The notes under the pieces are model-generated. The model searched no databases. It was not told where the DNA came from and worked only from the letters and a program-made list of their open reading frames with translations. From assembly GCA_964429265.1 (NCBI GenBank), contig CAYSBK010000016.1, positions 1-28,022 of the forward strand: DNA of 28,022 nucleotides, given 5' to 3'. Both the position numbers and the translations under genes were made by a program. Below, piece after piece: positions 7,387 through 15,453 of this stretch; position 1 is the stretch's first letter; every line of letters starts with the position of its first letter. The DNA is from CAYSBK01 sp964429265 (GTDB lineage Bacteria; Planctomycetota; Phycisphaerae; Sedimentisphaerales; Anaerobacaceae).

Positions 7387-7415
7387 AACGTAACAGATGT
7401 ATATGGAGAAGTGAA

Positions 7416-7934
7416 TTGGTCTTTGAACCGGCTACAGACATAGGTCAACAGGAACAATCTCTGGAGGAAACGGTTGTCAAGGTGTACCGCTGCGCCAAGG
7501 TGGTAAAGGGCGGCCGGCGGTTCAGCTTTGCCGCGCTGGTGGTACTTGGTGACCGCAACGGAACGGTCGGAATCGGCTACGGCAAGGCTAACGAGGTACC
7601 CTTGGCGGTTGAGAAAGGAATCAAGGATGCCCGCAAGAACCTGCGGAAGATAGTGCTGGTCGGCAGGACCATTCCGCATCAAATCGACGGCAAGTACCGC
7701 GCGACGAAAGTAACGCTGGTGCCTGCCAGTCCCGGTACCGGCGTGATCGCAGGTTCCAGCGCACGGGCGGTGCTGGAACTGGCCGGTGTACAGGACGTAT
7801 TGACAAAGGTGTACGGCAGCAGAAACGCCAAGAACGTGGTCAAGGCGACTCTCGACGGGTTATTGAAGCTGCGCGACAAGGAAATTACCGAGACCCTTCG
7901 CGGCGTAGAGCTTGAGACGGTCAAGAAGTGGTGA
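7416..7934 (+). CDS. rpsE: 30S ribosomal protein S5 (uS5), TTG start
   Basis: S5 contacts the mRNA entry site with S3 and S4 and affects decoding fidelity. The 172-residue product shows the double-stranded RNA-binding-like N-terminal domain (VVKGGRRFSFAALVVLGDRNGTVGIGYGKANEVP) and the C-terminal domain with VPASPGTGVIAGSSARAVLELAGVQDVLTK. No ATG or GTG occurs in frame at the N-terminus; TTG 7416 is supported by GGAG at 7405-7408 with seven-base spacing. rplO begins 8 bases after its stop, and no rpmD (L30) gene lies between them, unlike the usual order. Confidence 0.94.
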   Translation: MVFEPATDIGQQEQSLEETVVKVYRCAKVVKGGRRFSFAALVVLGDRNGTVGIGYGKANEVPLAVEKGIKDARKNLRKIVLVGRTIPHQIDGKYRATKVTLVPASPGTGVIAGSSARAVLELAGVQDVLTKVYGSRNAKNVVKATLDGLLKLRDKEITETLRGVELETVKKW

Positions 7935-7942
7935 GGTTTCAG

Positions 7943-8389
7943 ATGCTCGACTACGAGATAACTTCTGTTGCAGGCAAACACAAGAAGCGCAAACGCCTCG
8001 GCCGGGGCACCGGCAGCGGCCGGGGCAAAACCTGTGGTCGAGGCCACAAGGGCAGCGGCAGCCGCTCCGGTGCAACGTCAAGGTCGGTTTATGAGGGCGG
8101 ACAGATACCGTTGTTCCGCAGGCTGCCGAAACGAGGATTCAGCAACTATGCGTTTGCCAGGCGATACGAGATCGTCAACGTGTTGCAACTGGAGAGATTC
8201 GAGGACGGCAGCACCGTCGGCATCGAGCAGTTGTCACAGGCCGGGCTGGTCGATAGTCCAAACAGCAGGGTCAAAATCCTGGGCAAGGGGGAGCTGACGA
8301 AGAAGCTGGAGGTCTTTGCACACAAGTTCAGCAAAACCGCGGAACAGAAAATTGTCGGCTGCGACGGCGCGGCCAGGGTCATAAAGTGA
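7943..8389 (+). CDS. rplO: 50S ribosomal protein L15 (uL15)
   Basis: L15 is a late-assembly protein of the large subunit with a long basic N-terminal extension. ATG 7943 gives MLDYEITSVAGKHKKRKRLGRGTGSGRGKT, close to the family start, and GGTGAGG at 7930-7936 is well spaced; an upstream in-frame GTG at 7928 overlaps rpsE. The 148-residue product contains the GQIPLFRRLPKRGF block and a C-terminal AEQKIVGCDGAA region equivalent to the usual A---IE--GG. Position immediately before secY is canonical. Confidence 0.95.
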   Translation: MLDYEITSVAGKHKKRKRLGRGTGSGRGKTCGRGHKGSGSRSGATSRSVYEGGQIPLFRRLPKRGFSNYAFARRYEIVNVLQLERFEDGSTVGIEQLSQAGLVDSPNSRVKILGKGELTKKLEVFAHKFSKTAEQKIVGCDGAARVIK

Positions 8390-8419
8390 CGGGTTGGCGA
8401 TCATTGTGGAAAACAGGAT

Positions 8420-9775
8420 ATGCTTGGTGCGGTAATTAACATATTCAAGATTAGCGACCTGCGGAACAAGATTCTGTTCACCGTGGCTCTGTTGATCGTG
8501 TACAGGATCGGGTTTCACATACCAACTCCGGGCTTCGACTACAAGAAGATGAAGGATGTACTGGCCACCGGCCGGGCGGACACGCCCGTAGGCAGGGCCG
8601 CCGAGTATATGCAGATGTTCACCGGCGGCACGTTCAGTCGCAGCAGCCTGTTCGGCCTGGGCATCATGCCGTACATCACGGCGTCGATTATCCTGATGTT
8701 GCTGGGCGAGGTCCTCCCTTCGTTGAGGAAGTTGCGACAGGAAGGCCAGGTCGGCTATAAGAAGATCCAGGAATATACACGCTACCTTACCGTCCCAATA
8801 TGCGTGCTACAGTCGCTGATGTTTATAAGGATGTTCAACCTCGAAGGATTTATCTATCCGGGGATGTATTACCGGGCGATGGTATTCAGCGTTGTGGGAA
8901 TGACGGCCGGGACAATCTTTCTTATGTGGCTTGGCGAGCAGATCGACGAGTACGGCATAGGCAACGGCATCAGCCTTATTATCATGGCGGGCATCATCGC
9001 CAGGATGCCATGGGCGGTGCAAACGCTTGCAGAGAACGTCAGTTTCCAGGTTGCCGCCCCCGTCGGGACCGTCGGACCGGCTAAACTGCTGTTTCTGATA
9101 GGTGCGTTTATTTTCGTAGTTGCCGGTGCGATCCTCATCACCCAGGCTCAGCGCCGCATCCCGATTCAGCAGGCCAAGCAGATGCGCGGAAGGCGAATGT
9201 ACGGCGGGCAGCGACATTATCTGCCGCTGAGGGTAAACCACGGTGGCGTGATGCCCATAATATTCGCCTCCTCGTTTATGATGTTCCCACCGATAGTTTT
9301 TGAGCGTCTTGCGAGAAGATTCAGCGACGTAAGTTTCTTCCGGGCGTGCACCGAGGCTTTTAGGTACAACGCGTACACGTACAACGTCCTGTATATGTTG
9401 CTTATATTCTTGTTTGCGTATTTCTGGGTTACGGTGCAGTTCCAGCCGAGGGAGATGGCCAAGAACCTCCGGGACTCCGGTGCGTTCATACCGGGTTTGC
9501 GTCCGGGCCGCAGGACGGCCGAGTACCTGGAAAAGGTAATGATCAGGATCACTTACTACGGTGCGGCGTTTCTGGCGGTGATCGCAGTGATTCCTTCGCT
9601 TGTTGCGACCCGGCTGGTAGTTGACTGGCGAGTCGCGACGTTCCTGGGCGGTACCGGTTTGCTGATCGTCGTCAGTGTATCGCTCGACCTGGTGCAAAGA
9701 ATTGAGGCACACCTGCTGATGCGCAGCTACGAGGGCTTCAGTGAGGTTGGACGGATCAGGGGGGCGTACACATGA
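8420..9775 (+). CDS. secY: Preprotein translocase subunit SecY
   Basis: SecY forms the protein-conducting channel of the Sec translocon in the inner membrane. The 451-residue product has the expected size and ten hydrophobic segments. Diagnostic blocks include YRIGFHIPTPGFD after the first helix, FGLGIMPYITASIILMLL at helix 2, EYGIGNGISLIIMAGI (the GIGNGIS motif) at helix 4, QRRIPIQQAKQMRGRRMYGGQ in the cytosolic loop, HGGVMPIIFASSFMMFP, and FAYFWVTVQFQPREMAKNLRDSGAFIPGLRPG near the C-terminus. The end overlaps adk by ATGA (9772-9775), so the two are probably translationally coupled. In this cluster SecY production is tied to ribosomal protein synthesis. Confidence 0.98.
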   Translation: MLGAVINIFKISDLRNKILFTVALLIVYRIGFHIPTPGFDYKKMKDVLATGRADTPVGRAAEYMQMFTGGTFSRSSLFGLGIMPYITASIILMLLGEVLPSLRKLRQEGQVGYKKIQEYTRYLTVPICVLQSLMFIRMFNLEGFIYPGMYYRAMVFSVVGMTAGTIFLMWLGEQIDEYGIGNGISLIIMAGIIARMPWAVQTLAENVSFQVAAPVGTVGPAKLLFLIGAFIFVVAGAILITQAQRRIPIQQAKQMRGRRMYGGQRHYLPLRVNHGGVMPIIFASSFMMFPPIVFERLARRFSDVSFFRACTEAFRYNAYTYNVLYMLLIFLFAYFWVTVQFQPREMAKNLRDSGAFIPGLRPGRRTAEYLEKVMIRITYYGAAFLAVIAVIPSLVATRLVVDWRVATFLGGTGLLIVVSVSLDLVQRIEAHLLMRSYEGFSEVGRIRGAYT

Positions 9776-10428
9776 GAATAGTTGTTCTTGGGGCACCCGG
9801 TGCAGGCAAAGGCACGCAATGTAAACGTATCGTGGACCGTTACGGTCTGGCGCACCTGTCCAGCGGGGACATTCTACGCCAGCACCGCACCAACGGAACC
9901 ACGCTGGGCTCCAGGGCACAACAGTATATGGATTCCGGCGCCCTGGTCCCGGACGACCTGGTAGTAGAGATGATGGCCGAGGCCATAAAAAACGCACCCG
10001 GTACCGGGTTCGTGCTGGATGGTTTTCCGCGGACCGTGGACCAGGCGGCCAGGCTGGATGAGCTTCTGTCCCGGGATGGCCAGACCATCGACAGCGTTTT
10101 GAATCTTGTGGTTGATGATAAGCACGTGCTCGAGCGGCTCACGGGGCGTCGAAGCTGTCCGGTCTGCGGGGCGGTCTATCACGTCTCGAACCTCAAGCCG
10201 AAGGTCGACGGCAGATGCGACCGCGACGGAGCGGAACTTGTCCAGAGACCCGATGATACTGCCGAGGTGGTGTCCACGCGGCTGCAGACTTATCACCTCC
10301 AGACCGAGCCGGTGGTGGATTACTACAACCGCGCGGGTAAGGTGATTGAAATTGATGCCAACCAGCAGCCCGAACAGGTCAGTGCAGCCATATTCACGAA
10401 ACTGGATGCGCTGGTTGACAAGACATGA
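9772..10428 (+). CDS. adk: Adenylate kinase
   Basis: Interconverts ATP, ADP and AMP in the cytoplasm. The P-loop GAPGAGKGTQ lies at residues 7-16, SSGDILR follows in the AMP-binding region, and LDGFPRTVDQA is the family signature. The long-form LID domain (about residues 125-165) carries CPVC and later CDRD, the Cys-Cys-Cys-Asp set that binds zinc in many bacterial enzymes. Length is 218 residues, as expected for the long form. It overlaps secY by four bases and is followed by map after 27 bases, the standard order. Confidence 0.97.
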   Translation: MRIVVLGAPGAGKGTQCKRIVDRYGLAHLSSGDILRQHRTNGTTLGSRAQQYMDSGALVPDDLVVEMMAEAIKNAPGTGFVLDGFPRTVDQAARLDELLSRDGQTIDSVLNLVVDDKHVLERLTGRRSCPVCGAVYHVSNLKPKVDGRCDRDGAELVQRPDDTAEVVSTRLQTYHLQTEPVVDYYNRAGKVIEIDANQQPEQVSAAIFTKLDALVDKT

Positions 10429-10455
10429 GCATAAATCCGAGATACGATTATTTAG

Positions 10456-11229
10456 ATGGCCATAACGCTTCGCAGCCGACGAGAAATTGAATTGATTCGC
10501 AGGGCGGGCGGCGTTGTGGCGAACGTTCTTTCAAAATTGCAGGAGCTTGCTGCCCCAGGCGTCACGACGGCCGAGCTGGACGCGGCCGCCCAGACGATGA
10601 CCGCCGAAGCCGGCGCTGAGCCCCTGTTCAAGGGGGTGCGCGGTCCGGCGGCGCGACCGTTTCCCGGGTGTATCTGCGCCTCCGTCAACGAGCAGTTGGT
10701 ACACGGGATTCCTTCCAGCAAGGTAGTGCTCAGCGAGGGAGATATCCTGAGCATTGATTTCGGTGCGAAGCTGGATGGCTATTGCGGCGATGCCGCCGTA
10801 ACGATAGGTATAGGTCGTATCAGCCCGGGCAAGCAAAGGCTGCTTGAGGTGACGAAGCGGCTTCTCGATATAGCTATCGCCCGGTGCAGGCCGGGCGTTA
10901 AGTGGAGCGCCATCGCCGCCGAGATGCAGCAATGTGCCGAGTCCGCGGGCTATTCGGTGGTGAGGGACTTCGTGGGGCACGGCATCGGCAGACGGATGCA
11001 CGAGGAACCTCGGGTCCCGAACTTTGTCAGTGAAGAACTGCTTGCGGACGACATTGTGCTGACCGTCGGTATGGTGCTGGCAATCGAGCCGATGGTAAAC
11101 GAGGGCAGCTGGCACGTGCGAACGTTGTCGAACGGCTGGACCGTCGTTACGCGCGACGGAAAGTGCTCGGCGCACTTTGAGCACACGGTCGCAATTACCG
11201 AGGACGGCTGCGAGGTGATGACGGCGTGA
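10456..11229 (+). CDS. map: Type I methionine aminopeptidase
   Basis: Removes the initiator methionine from nascent proteins, using a dinuclear metal site. The 257-residue product has the pita-bread fold pattern and the five metal ligands can be placed: Asp in LSIDFGAKLDGYCGDAA (two aspartates), His in DFVGHGIGRRMHEEPRVPN, Glu in LAIEPMV and Glu in FEHTVAIT. The substrate-region motif CICASVNEQLVHGIPS is also present. There is no N-terminal zinc-finger extension, so it is the bacterial short form. It lies between adk and infA as in most spc clusters. Confidence 0.97.
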   Translation: MAITLRSRREIELIRRAGGVVANVLSKLQELAAPGVTTAELDAAAQTMTAEAGAEPLFKGVRGPAARPFPGCICASVNEQLVHGIPSSKVVLSEGDILSIDFGAKLDGYCGDAAVTIGIGRISPGKQRLLEVTKRLLDIAIARCRPGVKWSAIAAEMQQCAESAGYSVVRDFVGHGIGRRMHEEPRVPNFVSEELLADDIVLTVGMVLAIEPMVNEGSWHVRTLSNGWTVVTRDGKCSAHFEHTVAITEDGCEVMTA

Positions 11230-11319
11230 TCGGGCGACGGAACCGGTTGTGCAGGCGAAGTGTTGTTTCGCTACCGCTGCTTAGCCGGAACGAACAAAAA
11301 ATGACATAGTACGGTAGGT

Positions 11320-11535
11320 ATGGGAAAAAAGGAAGTCATAAGGTTGGAAGCCAAGGTTACCGAGGCGCTGCCCAATGCTATGTTCAGGGTCGAACTGGAA
11401 AACGGCCACAAGGTCCTGGCGCACGTGTCGGGAAAGATGCGGATGCATTACATCCGGATACTTCCCGGCGACAAGGTTACCGTTGAGATGTCGCCCTACG
11501 ACCTGAACAGGGGCAGGATTGTCCTGCGACATTAG
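11320..11535 (+). CDS. infA: Translation initiation factor IF-1
   Basis: IF-1 occupies the A-site of the 30S subunit during initiation. The 71-residue product is one OB (S1-like) domain, MGKKEVIRLEAKVTEALPNAMF at the start, LENGHKVLAHVSGKMRMHYIRILPGDKVTVEMSPYDL in the middle, and GRIVLRH at the end, all matching the family (usual 72 residues). It is followed by rpmJ. A 90-base gap precedes it; CATAGT at 11305-11310 resembles a -10 box but no -35 partner was convincing. Confidence 0.97.
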   Translation: MGKKEVIRLEAKVTEALPNAMFRVELENGHKVLAHVSGKMRMHYIRILPGDKVTVEMSPYDLNRGRIVLRH

Positions 11536-11589
11536 TCGCGGTCGGCCGTCCCCATTGGATCGGCCCTACCGGCCGGAAGGAAGGACAGA

Positions 11590-11703
11590 ATGAAAGTCAG
11601 AAGTTCGGTCAAGAGAATATGTGAGAATTGCAGGATTGTTCGTCGAAAGGGCGTTGTGCGGGTAATCTGCACGAATCCCCGGCACAAGCAGAGACAGGGT
11701 TGA
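11590..11703 (+). CDS. rpmJ: 50S ribosomal protein L36 (bL36), zinc-binding form
   Basis: A 37-codon frame encodes MKVRSSVKRICENC at the start and CTNPRHKQRQG at the end: the zinc-ribbon form of L36, with C-x2-C followed by Cys and His ligands (C11, C14, C27, H32). L36 organises 23S rRNA near the factor-binding site. The start at ATG 11590 has an excellent AAGGAAGGA ribosome binding site. It lies between infA and rpsM, the canonical place. The length of 37 residues is the usual one for this form. Confidence 0.95.
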   Translation: MKVRSSVKRICENCRIVRRKGVVRVICTNPRHKQRQG

Positions 11704-11762
11704 CGGGCCGTGTGGATTTGTGCGAAGTCGCTGCAGCGTAGCGTGTTTGGGAAGGAGACGAT

Positions 11763-12146
11763 ATGCCACGTATAGTTGGTGTTGATATTCCGGATAATAA
11801 GTCGATATGGATTGCCCTGACTTACATATACGGCATCGGGCGGTACACGTCTGAGCAGATTCTCAAGGAGGCCAGGATTGACAAGACCACCAAGGCCGGA
11901 AAGCTGACCGAGGATGAGCTCAGCCGAATAACGCAAATCATAGACCGCAATTACATCGTCGGCGGCCAGCTTCGACGCCAGATCACTCAGAATATTATGC
12001 GACTGCGGGACATAGCTTGCTACCGCGGTCTTCGTCACAGAAGGGGTTTGCCGGTTAGAGGCCAGCAGACCCAGAGCAACGCCCGAACGCGAAAGGGACC
12101 TCGCAAGACCGTGGCCGGCAAGAAGGGTGTCAAAGAAAAACGATAA
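11763..12146 (+). CDS. rpsM: 30S ribosomal protein S13 (uS13)
   Basis: S13 in the small-subunit head contacts the P-site tRNA and forms bridges with L5 and L31. The 127-residue product begins MPRIVGVDIPDNKSIWIALTYIYGIGR, the usual PRI-GVD-P--K-V--ALTYI-GIG pattern with the helix-hairpin-helix, and ends in the basic GLPVRGQQTQSNARTRKGPRKTV extension that reaches the tRNA. GGAGACG before ATG 11763 serves as ribosome binding site. It opens the alpha cluster. Confidence 0.96.
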   Translation: MPRIVGVDIPDNKSIWIALTYIYGIGRYTSEQILKEARIDKTTKAGKLTEDELSRITQIIDRNYIVGGQLRRQITQNIMRLRDIACYRGLRHRRGLPVRGQQTQSNARTRKGPRKTVAGKKGVKEKR

Positions 12147-12181
12147 TCGTCGCGCGTGGGATATTGGAGCTGGTTTTTGAG

Positions 12182-12562
12182 ATGGCAAAAGGTTCAAAAC
12201 GCAGGGTCAGAAGAAACGTCGCCAGGGCTATCGTCAATATAAAGGCGACCTTTAACAACACGCTCATCACCGTAACCGATGTGAACGGCGACACGATGTG
12301 CTGGAGCTCGGCCGGTTGCGTGGGATTCAAGGGCGCCCGCAAGAGCACACCGTTTGCCGCCCAGCAGGCGGCTCAGCGGTGCGCCATTGCGGCTATGCGC
12401 AACGGCGTGCGGGAGGTCGAGATAAAGGTCAAGGGACCCGGCTCCGGCAGGGAGTCGGCAATTTCGGCGATGCAGCAGGCCGGGTTGCGGATTATCTCGA
12501 TAGAGGACGTTACGCCGCTGCCGCACAACGGCTGCCGCCCGCCCAAGCGCAGGCGCGTTTAA
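12182..12562 (+). CDS. rpsK: 30S ribosomal protein S11 (uS11)
   Basis: S11 lies on the platform of the small subunit next to the E-site mRNA. ATG 12182 gives MAKGSKRRVRRNVARAIVNIKATFNNTLITVTD, the family start; an in-frame TTG at 12164 would add six residues. The product is then 126 residues. Recognisable blocks are STPFAAQQAA, VREVEIKVKGPGSGRESAISAM (KG-G-GRE-A) and the end GLRIISIEDVTPLPHNGCRPPKRRRV. The GGAG at 12166-12169 is a little far (12 bases) for a ribosome binding site. Confidence 0.95.
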   Translation: MAKGSKRRVRRNVARAIVNIKATFNNTLITVTDVNGDTMCWSSAGCVGFKGARKSTPFAAQQAAQRCAIAAMRNGVREVEIKVKGPGSGRESAISAMQQAGLRIISIEDVTPLPHNGCRPPKRRRV

Positions 12563-12611
12563 CACCGTTCGCTTATGGTTTAATAAAGGGTTTTGGAGAC
12601 CGTTTGAAACA

Positions 12612-13244
12612 ATGGGACGTTATCTTGGTTCATCCTGTAAGTATTGTCGGCGCGAAGGCGTTAAGCTTATGCTCAAAGGCCTCAGGTGTGAGACGGCCAA
12701 GTGCCCGATAGAAAAGAAGCAGCGCAACCTTGCACCCGGTATGCACGGCTGGCGCAGAGGCCGAATGAGCGAATACGCGGTGCGGCTGCGCGAGAAGCAA
12801 AAAGTCAAGCGCTACTACGGCCTGCTGGAGCGGCAGTTCATAAGGTATTTTCACCAGGCCGAGCGACAAAAGGGCAACACAGGGGAAATACTGCTCCAAC
12901 TGCTCGAGAGGCGACTGGATAACGTGGTTTACAAATTGAACTTTGCTCCTTCACGCAAGGCTGCAAGGCAGTTGATTCTGCACGGGCACATCTATGTGAA
13001 CGGGCGCAAGGTCAACGTGGCGAATTACATTACCAAGGTCGGCGACAGGATTACAATAAAAGATTCCGAAAAAAGCGTTAAGGTGGTCAGGCAGCAACTG
13101 GAGAGCAACCCGAACTTTACCACCCAGAGCTGGCTGCAACTGGACCGCCAGAAACCCGAGGCCACCGTTGTTGCGCTGCCGGGCAGGGACGACGTGCAGA
13201 TTCCGGTGGAAGAGCAGCTTGTGGTCGAGTTCTGCTCTCGATAG
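12612..13244 (+). CDS. rpsD: 30S ribosomal protein S4 (uS4), zinc-binding form
   Basis: S4 is a primary assembly protein of the 5' domain of 16S rRNA and, in some bacteria, a translational regulator of the alpha operon. The 210-residue product begins MGRYLGSSCKYCRREGVKLMLKG and carries Cys at 9, 12, 26 and 31, the zinc-binding set of the C+ form. The S4 RNA-binding domain follows with ERRLDNVVYKLNFAPSRKAARQLILHGHIYVNGRKVNV, about residues 99-140. The end, IPVEEQLVVEFCSR, replaces the more usual INEQLIVEFYSR. It is placed between rpsK and rpoA as expected. Confidence 0.97.
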   Translation: MGRYLGSSCKYCRREGVKLMLKGLRCETAKCPIEKKQRNLAPGMHGWRRGRMSEYAVRLREKQKVKRYYGLLERQFIRYFHQAERQKGNTGEILLQLLERRLDNVVYKLNFAPSRKAARQLILHGHIYVNGRKVNVANYITKVGDRITIKDSEKSVKVVRQQLESNPNFTTQSWLQLDRQKPEATVVALPGRDDVQIPVEEQLVVEFCSR

Positions 13245-13270
13245 TTCGAAGATTATGCCGTTTTTTCGGG

Positions 13271-13299
13271 TTGACTATCTTAAATTGCTGTTAATGAAT
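13271..13299 (+). promoter_or_regulatory. Weak candidate promoter ahead of rpoA
   Basis: In the 82-base gap before rpoA, TTGACT (13271-13276) is followed after 17 bases by ATGAAT, a poor -10. The -35 is good and the -10 is not, so an extra promoter for rpoA-rplQ is only a possibility. A strong AGGAGG-like ribosome binding site (about 13316-13321) precedes ATG 13327. Confidence 0.25.
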
Positions 13300-13326
13300 G
13301 TTATTGGCTGCTGACAGGAGGCATAT

Positions 13327-14358
13327 ATGCGAGTCAAATGGCGTGGCTTGGAATTGCCCACTCGTGTTGAGCGAGACGACAGCGTATCCGGAGACAGGTA
13401 CGGACGATTCTTTATCGAGCCGTTTGAGCGAGGATTCGGCACGACAATAGGCAACAGCCTGCGCCGCGTACTGTTGTCGTCGCTCGAAGGCAGTGCCGTC
13501 ACTTCTCTCAAGGCCAAGGGAGTCAGCCACGAATTCAGCTCGATCAAGGGCGTGCTGGAGGATATGACCGACATCGTGCTGAACGTCAAGAATCTGGTAG
13601 TCCGCCTCGACAGCGATGAGCCCAAGACGATGAAGGTCTCGGCCAACAAGGCCTCGGTAGTTACCGCTGCGGACATTGTTGCGGACCCGGCCATAGAAAT
13701 CATCAACAAGGACGCGGTCATTGCAACCTTGACCGAGGACGTTGATTTCGAAATGGAAATGGTCGTGGAGAAAGGACGCGGCTACCTGCCTGCTTCCGAG
13801 CGAATAGCCGCGATGGACAGGTTCGACCAGGAAATAGGCGTGATACTGGTTGACGCCGTCTTTTCCCCCGTAACCAGAGTCCGCTACACCACCGAGGACA
13901 CCCGCGTCGGCCAGAAGACCAACTACGACAAGCTGATACTCGAGATATGGACGAACGGGACGGTTACACCTGAGATGGCGTTGGTTGAGGCCGCCAAGAT
14001 ATTACGCAAGCACATCAACCCCTTCGTGCAGTACTTCGAGCTTGGTCGGGAGACGATTCCCGAAGCAGTTACCGTCGAACAGGAACCCGAGGAGGAAAAA
14101 ATCGACGAGGAACTACTGGAGAAGCTCAAGACACCGATCCAGGAACTGGAGCTTTCGGTCAGGGCCAGCAACTGCCTGGAATCCGCCAAGATCGAGACGG
14201 TGGGACAACTGGTTACGATGACCGACGGTGAGTTGCTGAAAATACGTAGTTTCGGCAAGACGAGCCTGCGGGAGGTCAAACGCAAGCTCGCCGATATGGG
14301 ACTTGCGCTGGGGATGGAACTGGGCCAGACGGCGGCTGCCCTGGAGAAGGCCCAGTAA
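13327..14358 (+). CDS. rpoA: DNA-directed RNA polymerase subunit alpha
   Basis: The alpha dimer is the scaffold on which RNA polymerase assembles, and its C-terminal domain contacts UP elements and activators. The N-terminal domain (about 1-235) shows RYGRFFIEPFERGFGTTIGNSLRRVLLSSLEGSAVTS, the conserved dimer and beta-contact region, and PVTRVRYTTEDTRVGQKTNYDKLILEIWTNGTVTP. A Glu-rich linker (EQEPEEEKIDEELLEKL) leads to the C-terminal domain (about 275-335) with PIQELELSVRASNCLESAKI, keeping the arginine and asparagine that read the DNA minor groove. At 343 residues it is slightly longer than usual. rplQ follows after 45 bases. Confidence 0.98.
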   Translation: MRVKWRGLELPTRVERDDSVSGDRYGRFFIEPFERGFGTTIGNSLRRVLLSSLEGSAVTSLKAKGVSHEFSSIKGVLEDMTDIVLNVKNLVVRLDSDEPKTMKVSANKASVVTAADIVADPAIEIINKDAVIATLTEDVDFEMEMVVEKGRGYLPASERIAAMDRFDQEIGVILVDAVFSPVTRVRYTTEDTRVGQKTNYDKLILEIWTNGTVTPEMALVEAAKILRKHINPFVQYFELGRETIPEAVTVEQEPEEEKIDEELLEKLKTPIQELELSVRASNCLESAKIETVGQLVTMTDGELLKIRSFGKTSLREVKRKLADMGLALGMELGQTAAALEKAQ

Positions 14359-14403
14359 CAATTGGATATTGACTGAAGGTTCGTAAAGCGAGGTTGTTAC
14401 GCT

Positions 14404-14946
14404 ATGCGTCATAGGGTTGCAGGTCGTCGGTTAAGCAGGACGCGGGAGCATCGGCTGGCGATGCGCCGGAATCTGACCGCGTCTCTTTTCGAGCACGAGA
14501 ACATTTCGACAACGATGGAAAAAGCCAAAGAGGTCAGGGCCTTCGCTGAAAAACTCATAACGCTGGCCAAAAAGGGAACCCTTGCCGCCAGACGTCGCGC
14601 CATCGCTTTGCTCGGCGACCGTGACATCATTACTGACGAAGACGGCGAACGTGTTACCAAAGGCACGGTTATACAGAAACTGTTCAGCGAGATCGGGCCG
14701 CGCTACCTCGACAGGCCGGGCGGCTATACCAGGATCATCAGGCTGGCGATGAACAGGCTCGGAGATAACGGTCGGTTGGTCTTGCTGCAACTGGTGGGCA
14801 AGGACGAACCTGTAACGAAGCGCTCCGGAGCCGCTGAGGCAACCGCCGAAGAAGACGCCGGCCAGTCCCACTCCGAGCCTGAGCAACAACAGCCCGGCGA
14901 AAGCCGGCAGGCACCTGATACCGAAAACGAACAACCCCAGACGTAG
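14404..14946 (+). CDS. rplQ: 50S ribosomal protein L17 (bL17) with extended C-terminal tail
   Basis: L17 lies near the tunnel exit of the large subunit. Residues 1-120 are a normal L17: MRHRVAGRRLSRTREHRLAMRRNLTASLFEHENISTT, KEVRAFAEKLITLAKKG, then RPGGYTRIIRLAMNRLGDNGRLVLLQLV. The remaining about 55 residues are a low-complexity tail rich in Glu, Gln, Ala, Ser and Pro, with no recognisable domain. The usual length is 115-135, so 180 is long. The product closes the alpha cluster; no terminator with a T-run follows it, so read-through to the HIT gene 32 bases downstream is likely. Confidence 0.95.
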   Translation: MRHRVAGRRLSRTREHRLAMRRNLTASLFEHENISTTMEKAKEVRAFAEKLITLAKKGTLAARRRAIALLGDRDIITDEDGERVTKGTVIQKLFSEIGPRYLDRPGGYTRIIRLAMNRLGDNGRLVLLQLVGKDEPVTKRSGAAEATAEEDAGQSHSEPEQQQPGESRQAPDTENEQPQT

Positions 14947-14978
14947 TACCGGCGGCCGCCGAGCGGGGAGCCGAGAAT

Positions 14979-15395
14979 ATGGACAGCAACGATTGCGTTT
15001 TCTGCAAGATGGTCGAGGGGCAGATACCTGTCACCAAGGTTTACGAAGACCAGGCCGTCATGGCATTTCTGGACATCGCCCCTGTAAGCCGAGGCCATAC
15101 CCTGCTTATCCCAAAACAGCATTTCAGCCGACTGCATGATTGTCCTGCCGAGCATCTCGCGAAGGTCTGCTCGAGCCTGGGTACGGTTTCGGCGGCGGTG
15201 GCGTCCGCGATGAATGCCGACGGCTACAACGTGCTGTGCAATACCGGCCGGGCCGCCGGGCAGGTCGTGGAGCACCTGCATTTTCATATCATACCGCGAA
15301 GAACCGGTGACGGGCTTTTTACCCACTGGCCGGCCTCCAGGTACGAGCAGGGACAAATAGAACAGGTCGCACAAGAGATTCGTAAGCACTTGTGA
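14979..15395 (+). CDS. HIT-family nucleotide hydrolase/transferase
   Basis: HIT proteins hydrolyse nucleoside 5'-phosphoramidates or dinucleoside polyphosphates. The 138-residue product has the catalytic histidine triad HLHFHIIPR (H99, H101, H103) near the C-terminus, the N-terminal CVFC pair (6-9) typical of the HinT-like/Fhit-like bacterial branch, and the conserved AFLDIAPVSRGHTLLIPKQHF stretch. ATG 14979 is preceded by GGGGAG. The exact substrate cannot be told from the sequence. Being 32 bases behind rplQ, it is probably transcribed with the alpha cluster; a functional link to translation is not shown. Confidence 0.93.
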   Translation: MDSNDCVFCKMVEGQIPVTKVYEDQAVMAFLDIAPVSRGHTLLIPKQHFSRLHDCPAEHLAKVCSSLGTVSAAVASAMNADGYNVLCNTGRAAGQVVEHLHFHIIPRRTGDGLFTHWPASRYEQGQIEQVAQEIRKHL

Positions 15396-15406
15396 TTTTA
15401 TAAGGG

Positions 15407-15437
15407 TTGACACGGGGCTGGTTGCCTGGTAATTAAT
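15407..15437 (+). promoter_or_regulatory. Candidate promoter of the initiator tRNA gene
   Basis: An exact TTGACA at 15407-15412 is followed by an AT-rich patch TAATTAATAT at 15430-15439. With a 19-base spacer the -10 is ATTAAT (4 of 6); shorter and longer spacings give similar quality. Either would start transcription about 10-15 bases before the tRNA at 15454. Confidence 0.5.
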
Positions 15438-15453
15438 ATGCAGTACTGTTGAC

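Noticed and set aside
8807..9997. Minus-strand frame of 396 codons opposite secY and adk
   Set aside because: Composition is Arg/Pro/His-rich, without hydrophobic core or motif, and it lies wholly under two well-identified genes.
11282..11310. Possible promoter before infA (TTAGCC and CATAGT)
   Set aside because: The -35 box matches consensus in only three positions; infA is more likely read from upstream.
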